From: a virus
Virus record (IMG/VR): IMGVR_UViG_3300032326_000865
Location: 1 to 64,000 of that record
Reading direction: 5' to 3' (one strand)
Length of the DNA stretch: 64,000 bases
The position numbers and the translations under genes are program-made. Under the pieces are notes generated by a model that was given only the letters and a program-made list of their open reading frames with translations, was not told the DNA's origin and made no database searches. Each line of letters opens with the position of its first letter. Positions within the stretch are counted from its first letter, which is position 1. Shown here one piece after another: positions 51,501 to 59,557 of this stretch.

Positions 51501-54500
51501 AATATTATTAATTACAAAGAGAAATTCAGTCCCGGTTTCGCTTCTGACATTTCTCTGATTACAAGCGTCTTTACTGATCCGAAATACAAAGAGGCTTTTG
51601 ATCGTGGTTACATTGGGACTGATGTCGCTCAGGAATTCGGGCTACCGGATGCCGCTGTTGATGGCTTGAATGCCATTGTGAAGCGCTTAAGGGAGACCGA
51701 TGGGGATTATGTCTATTGGGCTGAAGAAAACGCCACAGAAGACGTTGTTGGCGACGAGATGAGCTCTCTTGGAGAGTCCTATGAGGATCTCGATCAAGAA
51801 TTCGACACCAGTGCAGGCCGAGCTGACCCAGAGGTTTCCGAAATGATGAAAACCTATGGCATCACCGAGGATGAGCTTGAAAGAAAAACGAAGTCTGATG
51901 AGGACCGCAAAAAGAATTCAACCGCAAATGCGAACAAGCTGATTGAGATTCTTGATCCTGATCGATTGAAGGCTCAGCCTTGGGAAGAGGTTGTCCCTCC
52001 TTCGGACATGGTAATCTTTAACGCTCTTGGTTCTTTGTTGGCCAATGTGAAGTCAAAGAATGACATGCTGGACCCGGTTCTTCGCTCTGAATACAGAGAA
52101 AAAAGAAACGAGCCATCCAGACTTACAGAAAGTCCGGTTTCAATTCTCAGGAGTGAAAGAGAAACGTCTAGTCTTTTTGAGCCCATTTTCCCTGAACTCA
52201 ACAGACCTGATGCTCGAAATGTAAATCAGTCAATGTTTGTCGGTAGCGCCATTAATTTGACGAGACCCAACGTTCATGGTCACACCATGCTGAAATTGAT
52301 GATGGATGCAACCAGATCCAGAACTCAGCAAGCGGCTTGGATTGCAAAGATTCCTGATGTTGCGCTGGCTATTGATTCTGCTGTTATTCCTAAATTAAAA
52401 TCCATGAATCTTGGTGTCACTCCCCGGATTGAATTGGAAATTCCTCTCGATGACGACTTCATGAATCATGCTTCGGATTTAATCCCTCAGCTTGCTTCCG
52501 TTCGTGAGCAGGTTGAGAAATCCTTGCTGAAAATCAGCGAGACTGAGCAAATGCTTTTGGACAGAATTCAAGAAGCTAATGAAATCCTTAACATTCCATT
52601 GAAATGGAGTAATGAGGAGACGATCACCGAGGAAATGGCTGAAAGTAACAGCCTGAAGGATGAGATGGTTTCTCTCATCCAACGACTGGCTCAAACGATT
52701 TCTGGAGCCTCTAATGAAACCTTAGCTTACGAGCAGGCAATGACCGCTCATGCCATTCAGGCTGCGATTGAATCCAAGTATGGCGACTTTATGCCGGAAA
52801 TGAGCAGTCGGATCAGTGATCTTTACAGATTGATTCGAAAGAGGGATTCGTCTGACAATGTGCTTGCTAGTTCCGAGTTTAATAAAACTACGGAAAGCAT
52901 TTCGAGGCATCTTGAATGGTTCAATACTGCTACCCAGCAAATCAATAAGGTTGCCAATAACGTCGTTGATGGTCGCCTAAGCCAAATTGGTATTGATGCT
53001 GACAAAAATAAACCAAGCAGAAGGAAAATCCTTTCCCCTCTTGGGAGAAATCCTCAGAATGTCTCTCTTGCTGATGTTGATTCTTTTGCAAAGGCTTTGA
53101 ATTCCGGTAGGATTACCGCCAATAAAGTTCTTTTTAATTCGATCTTTAATGAAGCAAGCAATCAGTTCACCTCTCGAATTCTTGATTTTGCTGAAAGAAA
53201 GTCTGGAAAAGCAAAAGTGCTGTTTCAGAAGGGTTCTGAATCTCTTGAGATCCAAGGAAAGAAAAAGGGTGAGCCTCAAATTGGCATTCAGGGCGACAAG
53301 GCTAAGGCTGGAATTATTGAGTTCCTGAAGAAAGCCAAGGATCTGAATCGTGATCAGATTTTCAATCTCGTCAACTCCGGTTTTGGTGAAGAATATTTTG
53401 GTGGAGATAACAACGTCTTCAAATACCTTAATATGATTGCCCTCGGCACTGTTGAGGCGCATGAGCTCTTCCAAAGAAAGGCGGAGACCGGAGAAGAGCG
53501 AACCAGAAGAGAAAGAGCTGAGTATACAAAAAGAGATGCTGAAAAGCACCTTGGAGTAATTCGAGACCAGAGAGTCAAGATGTTCGATACTGGCGGATCA
53601 GCTTACATTGGCAAATTCCGCCATGTTATGAAGCAACGTCAAAAAGACGGCAAGCCAATGGCGGCGAACATTGAAATCAGTGTTGTTGATCCACTGGTCC
53701 AAATCAAAGAGTTTGAAAGCACTGCTGACAAATTCGCGAGAAGAGACAAATGGAGACAAAGCGAAAACAGCAGAAAGAACTTTTACATTCTGCGTGAGGC
53801 TCTTACCCGTTCTCTTGATGAAATTGCAGATGGTCGGGTTGACGCGATGTATAAGAAGCTTCGTGGTCAAACCGAAGAAATCGGAGGTTTCAATCCGGTG
53901 AAGATCGTAATGGATGCCCAGAGACGCATTCAAATTGAAGATTCTGTCTTCAAGGATCAACTAAACAAGGTTCAAGGCTTGGTTGCCGATGCGGATCTTC
54001 GTGAATTGAGCGCTGAGGCTTTGGCCTTTATGACCAATTCCTCTGATGTCCTTTACACGATTAAAGGACCGCAGTTGCAACAGAAAATTGAGGACGCCAT
54101 TAAGGCGAAGTCCCTTAAGCTTTCTTTTGAAGAAAAAGAAGCTCTCAAGGAGCAAATCAATTCGAAGTATCAACCCGGAGACAAACGATACGTCAGTGAG
54201 GAAAGAAAAGAAGTCCTCAAGAGAGCATTGAGAACTGGTTACATCAATAACCTTACTGACCAAGAAAAAGCTAAGATCAAATCCGATATTGAGGCTGATT
54301 TCAAGAACCTGATTGATGCTAAACTCAAGGCAAATAGGTTGCCGCAGAATTTCAATTCCAGACGCAACCTAATTGGCGAACTTTTCAACGACCCAGAAAA
54401 TGGCGGAAAAGTTATTTTGGTTCCTCAAGACGCCAAGGCTCGCTTGATGAGGGCATTCCCAAATGTTGTCAATGAAAGGAATGCAAACAGCACGATGAGA

Positions 54501-57500
54501 GAAGTTGCTCTCAAGGCATTGAGCCAATCGAGCGCTTACCCGTCCTTTATGGATCAGAACGGCCCTCCTGATGCCAAGTTCAGAGGTAGCAAATTCAAGC
54601 TCACCAAGGACAACGCGGATCTCACTATTGAAGAAGCTGGTCGTTTGTTCTCTGATCGCTTCAAGGTTGGTCTTTCAAACTATCTCCAAAAGACCCGGAA
54701 TGGCAAGGAAGTGGACCTTACTGGTGAGAACTCAAAGCGTGCTGTGAACTTCTATGGCACACTGGTTGAAAAGCTGGTTTATGCTTACAATGCTGAAAAG
54801 CTTGTGAAGGCTGATGGTTCTGACACTCGTGCTCAGATTGAAATCGAAAAGATCCTGACTTCTATTGATAATCAGGGTAACGCTGTTGGTAATCTTGGTT
54901 TTGATTCCAATGACCAAACCTTTCAGGATTTCGACCTGATTGGAACTTTTGCTTTGGCTTTTGCAGAATTGGAATCCGAGCAAATCATGATGAACCTTGT
55001 TAGCGGTCTTTCCATTCAGGATGGATACGTTCCTCAGAACTTGCTGAAATACGTTCACCATCAAGACGCTCGGAATCGTTCCAAGTTCATGAAGTCGAAG
55101 ATTGCTCGTGACGTTGCAATTCACCTTCAGGCTTACCTTGAGCGTGGCTTTGACAACAGTTCCGGTAGAAGCGGTCATCAAGCGGCTCACAAGTCCGCTC
55201 AGGATGCCATTGCAGCTGCTTCTCGCAAGTTCCTTGGTATTCAGGGAAGTGCCAAGGATCAGGCAATTGGTTACATGCTTGCTCAGCTTAAGGGTCTTAA
55301 TGACGCTTCCGGTATGACGCTCACCCAAGCTCTTGGAGCATGGAAAAAAACCATTGATGCTGGCTGGCAGGACCTGAAGGATTTGGACCGTGCTCAAAAG
55401 AATGCGTTTAAGAGCAAAGCGGGTAGATTTCTCAACGCCAACCACGTTGACATGATCCGCGATATTCCTCTGATCGAGTCAATTTATAGCAAACTTCAGA
55501 AATCTGGAGCTTTTGATGATTTCGGTCTCGTTGATTACAGCAACGAATTCATTGGGGAAGAGGAAGCCAAGGATCAGAACAGCAGAAAGGTCATCAAGGC
55601 ACTCGAAGAAGCGCTCAAGGCTCAAACTAAGAACCAAGAAGGCGTCAAGAATTATGCTGATGCTATCTACGATCAGCTTCTCGATGCTTACAATGCGACC
55701 GCAGTAACCAGAGCGGTTACTTCCAAAAGGCTTGAAGAAGAAGACAAAACTGGAAACAAGCAAGACGACGAAGGCTTGAGCCCAACGGTCAGGACTTATA
55801 GTTCTGTTCCGATTAAGTTGGCTTACGCTGCAAACCCCGACTCTGCCGAGGTTAGAACCCCAACTGAAGGTCAATGGATTCCCGATCCTGCTGATGTTGT
55901 TGATATTCGAAAGTCTGCTTTTTATGGTGGATTTGGAAGGCAAGAGCGAGAAGTTGAAAACGCTCCTGTTTTGAGACCGATTTCTCTCAATGGTCTTGCT
56001 GCTCCATTCTCCATTCTTGAGGATTCCCTATACAGAACGAACATTACTCCAAACTACTTGATTTTGCGCAAGTTGCTTGGACGGGTTCAAAACCCCTCTG
56101 GGGTTCCGATTGTCGATAAGTCCCTTTTGATTTCGCCTAGGCTAATGCTTTCTAGCGAATACAAGAGCAAGATGAAAGACTTCAAGATCGCTGTTTCCGC
56201 AGTGGCTAGCGAGATTGAAACCGTAATTTTCAATGACTCGCAAGTTGGCGTGGTTAATACGGCTTTTGCTCAAGCTGCTAATTTTGCCTCCTCTGTTTTT
56301 GTTGTGAGGTCTCTTGCTTCTCTTCAACAGCTCTGGAACCAAACTCTTCCTGCTGCTACGTTCTTCGTGATCAAGAAGCTATCGATTGGGAAGCACTCCG
56401 AAGCTTACGACTTCCTCAAGATCCTCTCTAAATTGATTGGGTCGATGGCTGCTGATTTTGCTAAGAGTCCGAGAAACTTCCTTGGAGGACACGAAAACAA
56501 AACCCAATTCCATCACCGAGTCACCAAGTTTACCAAAGAAGTATCCCCTTACATTTACTTCCGTGGTGTTGATGGGCAAGACCAGTCTCGCGAAGCTTTG
56601 AGGCACCAAACCCGATTCAACCAGTCGAAGTTCCAGTCTTGGGGTGGGAGATTCGTAAAAGAATATCAGAACACTGGTGAAGCTGCTCTCGACTTCACAA
56701 TCGGAAGCGGTGAAAGGCTTATTTCCAAGGCTATTTTCCTCACTGAACTGATGAGTGAAATGAAGCGTGCGAATACGATCAATTCTCCAAATACGGTGGA
56801 AGATCTTTTGAGCAACTTCAATTCTCGAAACATCCCCGTTTTGGCGAACAGAATGGCCGAAATTAAGGTCAGTGACATGATGGGGCAGTCTGATGTCAGT
56901 AAGAAGTCAACTCTCTTCCAGAACAGGTCTGACAGCCCAGTATGGTCTTCTCTTTGGAAGTCTCTTACTAGATTCTCCAACCACACGGCATCCACCTCGT
57001 CAAACATGACGGCACTGCTGCCAGCCTTGAAGCATGGTGATGAAGCAACCAAGCAGGAAGCACTTGAAAATATCGTTGGGACACTCGGACAAAACGTAAT
57101 GTTCCAATTCTTCAAGATCCACACCCTGCTGCCACTTGCCCTGAGCGTCTTCTACATGTTTGACGGTGATGACGAGGAGGAAGCATCCAGAAAAGCGCAA
57201 GAGAAAGCCAACGAGATCCTAGGCACCGAAGAAAGCGGTCCAGTGGCATCGATGTTCAAGCAGCTTGCATTTGGTTCTGAGAAAGAACTTTTCCAAAGCT
57301 TCAAACAAGATGAAGCTGCTTTGGCTTCCGCTAAGGCTGAACTACTTGGGAAAACCGCAATGGAGTTCACTCAAGCAGTTCCATACGTTGGGGTTTTGTT
57401 TGGTTACTCTCCAATCAGTTCCTTTGCTAAGCCAATCGTAAATAACAGCGCCGAAGAAATCATGAGCTTTATGAGTAGATTTGGCGGAAAGAAACCAATT

Positions 57501-57773
57501 CCAGTTGCTCAGGCTTGGTACGAGAGGGATGCGATTGGTGTCCGTGAGTTCAATCCGGGTGTCGTTGAAAGTGTGGCTTCCGCAACAGCCCCTACATCGG
57601 TTATTTACGATGCGATTGATACTGGGGTGCTTTCCTACCAAGCAATCGACGCTGGAGCTTCCACAATGGACATCCTAACCTACATGGCATCCGAAGCGAT
57701 TCCATTCCTAAGAGATTACAGGTCAGCAAAAGCAGCTGAACTAAGGGAAACAATCAAAGAAGACAAGAAGTAA
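42516..57773 (+). CDS. giant virion/polyvalent protein, 5085 aa
   Basis: One uninterrupted frame of 15.3 kb. The N-terminus (to about residue 480) is helical with Ala/Gly-rich hydrophobic stretches ('LGGLGALMAK', 'AGAAIDVLPG'). Residues about 804-895 and 921-1010 are two related copies of an 'ILS.(I/M)GYS...' domain. A zinc-protease motif HEVIH is at residues 1175-1179. The long rest is helical with charged coils and some 'DUF'-like conserved blocks. A hydrophobic stretch lies at about 4865-4882. It may be an ejected, multidomain protein that acts in the host cell. Confidence 0.85.
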   Translation: MNFEEEFGVVPMDFGFDQFDAQSLQQEPEDESEPDLTNVETMLLSGDWRDNPESRAEMSDTASSLIHDALRTSTDKKVSRKVRREGKEVDEEVPVLGPNGRFSEAGRDYLERSRQILKAAANDENGGLVYNELTGKTEVASWVKDAMRQAPQKPEEIFPQLEEYRNEQKALDENNPIDLEGYAKYTGKDLNSFSEGEKQAFTKQVAQMSFNPEEMGEEEIGRMVEGMPVINPANRHEINKVESWISSLEGFSDIDKKIMIDDYHDTIDRDIVDYARMFSAADAGPIESIWNRPLMQELEAHLQSGGNGVEFLRANQERMTKDAYGVTSEVAGTFRDAVMSIGTGATWLAGAAIDVLPGIDGVGELASRPAQLWGELAEESASAYRNQKLFSVAGIDINRRDITELAGQIGAFAALGGLGALMAKSTGLAAARAALAKGGEVAGAIGKVAAAESAMASSSLAVQANLSKFLGEKTAKFLTASATDTTAYLGGLQASGTSFGKTYNEIYKATGDAEEAYREASIQGVSDGLSALIATSVMNRVAPGMERVLGAPEGSLSGSLIQRMRASGASKAAMEETKQIFSQLKMSKELTNQFGKDLLKYTRDSMAKSGLRGIGPAGDILAEGVEESFDEMLSDVIEVIIDDSKTWSEDGWPQIQQNWRSYVKAAVLGAIGGGIGSSYGAAKSGVKALGSDTQRKEIIKNNVAKEWDLLKSNVSQFENRDFLLNIAGQAPVKIGEILASDMSINEKSKYLVDFARKGQLAFGSRNQKKAEVPAAGTVPTGTAPTKATGPSVTPSVAPDSNEGILSSIGYSLPAGRTWKSDLSITESANPSKGNEDGVTVTPLIVGGASMVGAKVTTVDSSGNQSSRYVSASEAATLVKDKRVAANYQSVGQEKALSGSDVRIESWSDVAPAPSQISTGEILSQMGYSPGENQSWNDEVETNLEFMERTPNGDLNPITIGGVPYAGAKLTKKDANGNETVSYISAAEAANLSTDNKKSYEKSVAELDANVPKWTKQNEKGTDTSGTDGQMQGTGTNRAEVAGDAEGGNLDEADGNRGDAERGSPAAAEEAEEVKAEKKTGSIRVVAQSERAESLREKLSNNEEVKAAIAAGVDFVIVESLDQLSEIAEGSPIQESAFTRGFDGAAYVTKNGEELVVLNVSIDEKSDSEVLEIVAHEVIHLAEFRFRGTKDGLKLWKNAIQIFDPQSPYFDKEFNSFMEKEYPEFNGLSLQLKLSEASRAFVQGKLNKFSFAGENPFLQYLEDFLNYVRSAYGEFSDASKYFQEIEKAYAEMSVASETNEAAKKNEELKSQFVPEVTQNERDYVAIEANEILDDSGIKFSVKPRPEKASIPANASLFEGDEDVWIEVSTNEIGVSPEFIDRVIADEKIDDKEQHIADKVSSLVSKSGVSLQALTPSTAPTAEVDPISETPKYIVPEDELNGTTDSAGGKWSSSSENKNIYTYTPGKGMVIDAKVGDVVSIGGDTDNVLVFLKVDPDGAIVYVKVNMTQFGTTDENSGEFKSEIHKLNKNWQKNRLLSLTKMVRPQLASILAGDTSDASINALRKILKAVMNEVAPGKEFIESTDPNTNFIQSVWKKTKKLVTKANGKTETKIEQVPFMEVNLASTIQELKSLLGSANLTNPKAEFLVSMEVSRLLSKWVEEEQIHLITMDHSSFSEIKISNFVKEVAKNKDHPLYALFVQTVKERAPDSDPVVDRRNPRGLNPEQRYIVGSELLRKVQQIRAGGSFSEQANTDARRLVYSLAQDAMAGKSLFKSAAEMIRRYMDRIHKVLWFRSIRGQLSVKQLEILDILDAEYRRRNIRGDVDYTKDKVTEFMVNRMNSYYASTEDEIASVAREFSNPLIKLRGVINQFDAFRFSDIIDVNDKFELFIVPQVRQFMEDSKLYDMAEIDEAILSLNEKESFRKVWTETYIAKQVMESREAELEFDPTEFFKMLEGNKFDPDGVMFQILKGIPNTPEGSEFLADHLDRAYQNARANREQVENELIIDELRLIQNLDPRKSEDRIALLEKAKFYGMPLDVDSFENGTYFDLNGLQGKLLSRAEMMLQDPDILNKVAKLMGSSKNPKIASYSEKLDQLKVIENAALIRKNRVRSSINKDGVLEFNNVNFPFEGSGAIASLKQQREARESGADMELARERYLKLRAYLDSVDSFNNKIETMKERAFGYVRPNTKDHGLYIRDTRNFVNNKMVLGPREDIIEAATTPSEVFFYNYYPSTRGARTVAGDGYPKNWSSDRDSTKDKDVTQLHVTTIDSNASFLGRNARMNYYIADLMGNVPGSFNRELYNSSAGFAFEGSENDYDQTTYENPEVAFPRFDGFKELKNVQAKLDEDKQPNASGLFNIIAYITKAEAWLDHIDQRIDPKKIITEVAGMQTPAGRASIILQPRFKDLRENLEFTKNLVIQKLSPYVKYNANSEGDFASSFERDKEGKLILMSDSAAEVFKAIKESLRTGKGTKFSEMYEAQMAANSDVKSTRRMVREFVNPKWIKNVEREAIQTIRNAAYRPDHPEMLQLRDAILDPAIMRNMGFAMKYFSENASNYWVGPMYATDALKDYSKISGRGYEQKAVKGGIKKGVIKEGKNKGEVYTQELPAQPTDIVFSYGESGNDDPRVGKSDSGEFGVTLDSYLQDKFSEKLTGAELAALTEDAPEQSLKMWLTSQLMFIGYRSQTNYGNVDDARNFAFDVMRKQLTLEGNTADLVETAIAGMFPSTQRGTKRFETLVKFFYRNNPQYIKNYKLLENDPLERFDRFIAESFVVDLLEFKRRFEESALKQARFKSNETIAVLSNAIDASSHPKEEKDEMKRVVSKGLISGDVLAYDSRLVDQYNIYLGESPVVSMMLMNLVGETIIVQPTKKQTTQAGTEIGLRVIPGKEGQPNIVWVPNSGASRLDQQIAIQTILSHYGEDPAMKETIVSLANSIRNTLLPAFDLDQTERAIQHHLDRIPAEKRKSFTGSALSHFIKLSRITDEISPSDITGTSAFNIINYKEKFSPGFASDISLITSVFTDPKYKEAFDRGYIGTDVAQEFGLPDAAVDGLNAIVKRLRETDGDYVYWAEENATEDVVGDEMSSLGESYEDLDQEFDTSAGRADPEVSEMMKTYGITEDELERKTKSDEDRKKNSTANANKLIEILDPDRLKAQPWEEVVPPSDMVIFNALGSLLANVKSKNDMLDPVLRSEYREKRNEPSRLTESPVSILRSERETSSLFEPIFPELNRPDARNVNQSMFVGSAINLTRPNVHGHTMLKLMMDATRSRTQQAAWIAKIPDVALAIDSAVIPKLKSMNLGVTPRIELEIPLDDDFMNHASDLIPQLASVREQVEKSLLKISETEQMLLDRIQEANEILNIPLKWSNEETITEEMAESNSLKDEMVSLIQRLAQTISGASNETLAYEQAMTAHAIQAAIESKYGDFMPEMSSRISDLYRLIRKRDSSDNVLASSEFNKTTESISRHLEWFNTATQQINKVANNVVDGRLSQIGIDADKNKPSRRKILSPLGRNPQNVSLADVDSFAKALNSGRITANKVLFNSIFNEASNQFTSRILDFAERKSGKAKVLFQKGSESLEIQGKKKGEPQIGIQGDKAKAGIIEFLKKAKDLNRDQIFNLVNSGFGEEYFGGDNNVFKYLNMIALGTVEAHELFQRKAETGEERTRRERAEYTKRDAEKHLGVIRDQRVKMFDTGGSAYIGKFRHVMKQRQKDGKPMAANIEISVVDPLVQIKEFESTADKFARRDKWRQSENSRKNFYILREALTRSLDEIADGRVDAMYKKLRGQTEEIGGFNPVKIVMDAQRRIQIEDSVFKDQLNKVQGLVADADLRELSAEALAFMTNSSDVLYTIKGPQLQQKIEDAIKAKSLKLSFEEKEALKEQINSKYQPGDKRYVSEERKEVLKRALRTGYINNLTDQEKAKIKSDIEADFKNLIDAKLKANRLPQNFNSRRNLIGELFNDPENGGKVILVPQDAKARLMRAFPNVVNERNANSTMREVALKALSQSSAYPSFMDQNGPPDAKFRGSKFKLTKDNADLTIEEAGRLFSDRFKVGLSNYLQKTRNGKEVDLTGENSKRAVNFYGTLVEKLVYAYNAEKLVKADGSDTRAQIEIEKILTSIDNQGNAVGNLGFDSNDQTFQDFDLIGTFALAFAELESEQIMMNLVSGLSIQDGYVPQNLLKYVHHQDARNRSKFMKSKIARDVAIHLQAYLERGFDNSSGRSGHQAAHKSAQDAIAAASRKFLGIQGSAKDQAIGYMLAQLKGLNDASGMTLTQALGAWKKTIDAGWQDLKDLDRAQKNAFKSKAGRFLNANHVDMIRDIPLIESIYSKLQKSGAFDDFGLVDYSNEFIGEEEAKDQNSRKVIKALEEALKAQTKNQEGVKNYADAIYDQLLDAYNATAVTRAVTSKRLEEEDKTGNKQDDEGLSPTVRTYSSVPIKLAYAANPDSAEVRTPTEGQWIPDPADVVDIRKSAFYGGFGRQEREVENAPVLRPISLNGLAAPFSILEDSLYRTNITPNYLILRKLLGRVQNPSGVPIVDKSLLISPRLMLSSEYKSKMKDFKIAVSAVASEIETVIFNDSQVGVVNTAFAQAANFASSVFVVRSLASLQQLWNQTLPAATFFVIKKLSIGKHSEAYDFLKILSKLIGSMAADFAKSPRNFLGGHENKTQFHHRVTKFTKEVSPYIYFRGVDGQDQSREALRHQTRFNQSKFQSWGGRFVKEYQNTGEAALDFTIGSGERLISKAIFLTELMSEMKRANTINSPNTVEDLLSNFNSRNIPVLANRMAEIKVSDMMGQSDVSKKSTLFQNRSDSPVWSSLWKSLTRFSNHTASTSSNMTALLPALKHGDEATKQEALENIVGTLGQNVMFQFFKIHTLLPLALSVFYMFDGDDEEEASRKAQEKANEILGTEESGPVASMFKQLAFGSEKELFQSFKQDEAALASAKAELLGKTAMEFTQAVPYVGVLFGYSPISSFAKPIVNNSAEEIMSFMSRFGGKKPIPVAQAWYERDAIGVREFNPGVVESVASATAPTSVIYDAIDTGVLSYQAIDAGASTMDILTYMASEAIPFLRDYRSAKAAELRETIKEDKK

Positions 57774-57776
57774 CAA

Positions 57777-57815
57777 AAAACAGCCGATACCATTTTAGTA
57801 TCGGCTGTTTTCTTT
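57777..57815. terminator. bidirectional terminator at the convergent junction
   Basis: ACAGCCGATAC and GTATCGGCTGT form an 11-pair perfect stem around CATTTTA, with A-run before and T-run after. It separates the giant plus-strand gene from the minus-strand genes ending at 57874. Confidence 0.95.
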
Positions 57816-57873
57816 GTCATTTTGCAACCCGGAAAATTAGAATGAATAACGGATTTTCATTTGATGTATTTTC

Positions 57874-58509
57874 TTATTGTTCTTTGGTTTGGTAGTGCCA
57901 AGCATCTGAGTCTTCAGTTTGCCACTTAGAGTAAGCCTCGCAATTCCATTCTTCTTTATTGACGACGTATTCCGGCCTATCTGGAAACTCTTTGGTAACG
58001 TGGCTTGGCTCATGCCATTTCAGCCTATTGTTTGGCTGTATAGCAAACTCGCCACAATCAAGGGCAATGAAGTGACCACTCTTATGCTCTTCGGGATGAA
58101 TTGCTAGGGTGATGTCTGCACCATTAGTGTAGTCTGGTCCCCATTGCATGGTCCAAAGGTAAATACCTTCAGCCCAAGTTCCGTCCTTCATCATTACCGA
58201 AACCCTAAGCCCTGAAAGGAAATTGATTTCAACAATAGAGAAATTAGCAGAAAAACTATTCCAGAGCTGAAGGTGATGAAAAGGGAAGATGTGGTCATGC
58301 TCGTAATCGTGAAGAGCATGAATTGGCAGCTTATCTCTCAATGCTCCATTCTCGAGAAGCACCTGAAACAAAGCACAGGAACCCGGAATAGAACGAACTG
58401 ACACTGCGATTCCCCTTTCATACTGTCCTGCGTGCTCTTCTTTTTCTGTAAGGAACTCCTTGCGAACTAGGCATTGCAGCGGAGGAATCGACGTTTCGTG
58501 AAGTGGCAT
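57874..58509 (-). CDS. hypothetical protein, 211 aa
   Basis: Strand and loop-rich with many His, Trp and Cys ('HALHDYEHDHIFPFHHLQLW'). The His-rich part could bind metal, but no fold is recognised. It is the last gene of the right-hand minus-strand run before the terminator. Confidence 0.65.
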   Translation of the reverse strand: MPLHETSIPPLQCLVRKEFLTEKEEHAGQYERGIAVSVRSIPGSCALFQVLLENGALRDKLPIHALHDYEHDHIFPFHHLQLWNSFSANFSIVEINFLSGLRVSVMMKDGTWAEGIYLWTMQWGPDYTNGADITLAIHPEEHKSGHFIALDCGEFAIQPNNRLKWHEPSHVTKEFPDRPEYVVNKEEWNCEAYSKWQTEDSDAWHYQTKEQ

Positions 58510-58522
58510 ACTGCTTGTTGGT

Positions 58523-58807
58523 TTATCGCATGAACCTGCTGGTCATGTGGTAGAAACCGCATTCATCGCATTTGTAACACCTAAGTCGAGAAACATTTGC
58601 GCCTTTATTTAGCCTGTGTCTCATGGCTTGCTTAGCTGCCCTTTCGCTTGTGTATGCGCTTTTGCCGCAGGAACTCCTGTGAGAGCTTTTGTATTCCACT
58701 GGTTCTCCTGTTGCTTCTTCAGCATCTACAATTGATTCAATTGGCTCAGGATGCCATCCAAGGATATTGAAAAGACGGTTAATTTCCTTTTCCTTTTTCC
58801 TCTTCAT
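58523..58807 (-). CDS. small Cys/His phage protein, 94 aa
   Basis: The C-terminal 'CYKCDECGFYHMTSR' (C-x2-C-x2-C with a His) is a common end of small phage proteins and suggests a zinc ribbon. The middle 'KSAYTSERAAKQAMRHRLN' fits the same family. It overlaps the previous gene by 29 bases. Confidence 0.7.
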   Translation of the reverse strand: MKRKKEKEINRLFNILGWHPEPIESIVDAEEATGEPVEYKSSHRSSCGKSAYTSERAAKQAMRHRLNKGANVSRLRCYKCDECGFYHMTSRFMR

Positions 58808-59234
58808 TCAGAATCTCTTTTCTGATGTGAACCAATTGCCTTTCTGCTTCGTCAACCCATCTGGTAGCTTTGGCAATTTCATTGGGGTCGTATTTGACCT
58901 TGTGCTTGGCTTTGCCGTAAATGAACCTGATGATTTTAATGAGTCTCTGAATGGATTCAATTAGTTCATCACGGGTGACTTTATGACTTGGTTGCTCTTC
59001 TTCTTTTGGAGCTAGAACTTCTTGTTCTTTCACTTCTTCGACTGGAGCGGAAACCTTAGCATCTGGTTCTTTTTCATCATCAACCCAGCAATCAGCGTAT
59101 TCTACATCAATGTCAGTCTTTGATCCAATTTCTTGGTACACCGGAATTTCTTCTGGAATGGAATCAATTACATCGCCAAAAGACACGTTAGTTTTCGCAT
59201 TCTTCCTTGCTTGCTTCTTTACTGTTTTCTTCAT
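58779..59234 (-). CDS. charged helical protein, 151 aa
   Basis: Basic N-terminus, an acidic disordered middle (about residues 35-85), and a helical C-terminal part ending in Glu/Lys. No family recognised. Overlaps both neighbours. Confidence 0.6.
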   Translation of the reverse strand: MKKTVKKQARKNAKTNVSFGDVIDSIPEEIPVYQEIGSKTDIDVEYADCWVDDEKEPDAKVSAPVEEVKEQEVLAPKEEEQPSHKVTRDELIESIQRLIKIIRFIYGKAKHKVKYDPNEIAKATRWVDEAERQLVHIRKEILNEEEKGKGN

Positions 59235-59463
59235 TGATTTTATTGATGGTGAGTTTTCTCAATTGATTGAGTTTGAAAGTGGCCAACTCCAACGCAATAG
59301 CATTTCTTTCTGCTCCTTTGTTTGCTTGTTTTAGGTGCTTTCTTGTTTCTTTCCACCTGTGTTGGTAAATCTTTGCTTTTTGAGACGCTTCCTCAAGCTC
59401 CCTTTTAAGCAAAACAATTTGGCCGAGAAGGATGTTTGTGTTGCTTGTTCTAAAGTATTTCAT
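59188..59463 (-). CDS. coiled-coil small protein, 91 aa
   Basis: The ATG at 59463 begins MKYFRTSN. 'LKRELEEASQKAKIYQHRWK' and 'AERNAIALELATFKLNQLRK' make one long coiled coil. Not recognised. Overlaps the downstream gene by 47 bases. Confidence 0.6.
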   Translation of the reverse strand: MKYFRTSNTNILLGQIVLLKRELEEASQKAKIYQHRWKETRKHLKQANKGAERNAIALELATFKLNQLRKLTINKINEENSKEASKEECEN

Positions 59464-59477
59464 GTTCAATCAAAAGT

Positions 59478-59507
59478 AGAGGGCTGGAACACCCGCACCA
59501 GCCCTCT
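59478..59507 (-). terminator. intrinsic terminator after MazG gene
   Basis: AGAGGGCTGG and CCAGCCCTCT form a 10-pair stem. On the minus strand the run ACTTTTG follows. It lies 51 bases after the stop at 59558. Confidence 0.6.
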
Positions 59508-59557
59508 TTAGGTTTTAGCTTGAGCTAATCAAGCCTCAAAAGCGTGATCAGCCAACT

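Noticed and set aside
42516-57773. N4-like virion RNA polymerase within the giant protein
   Set aside because: I looked for the T7/N4-type polymerase motifs (T/DxxGR, the catalytic Asp pattern and the Lys helix) and found only weak partial matches such as KISGRGY.
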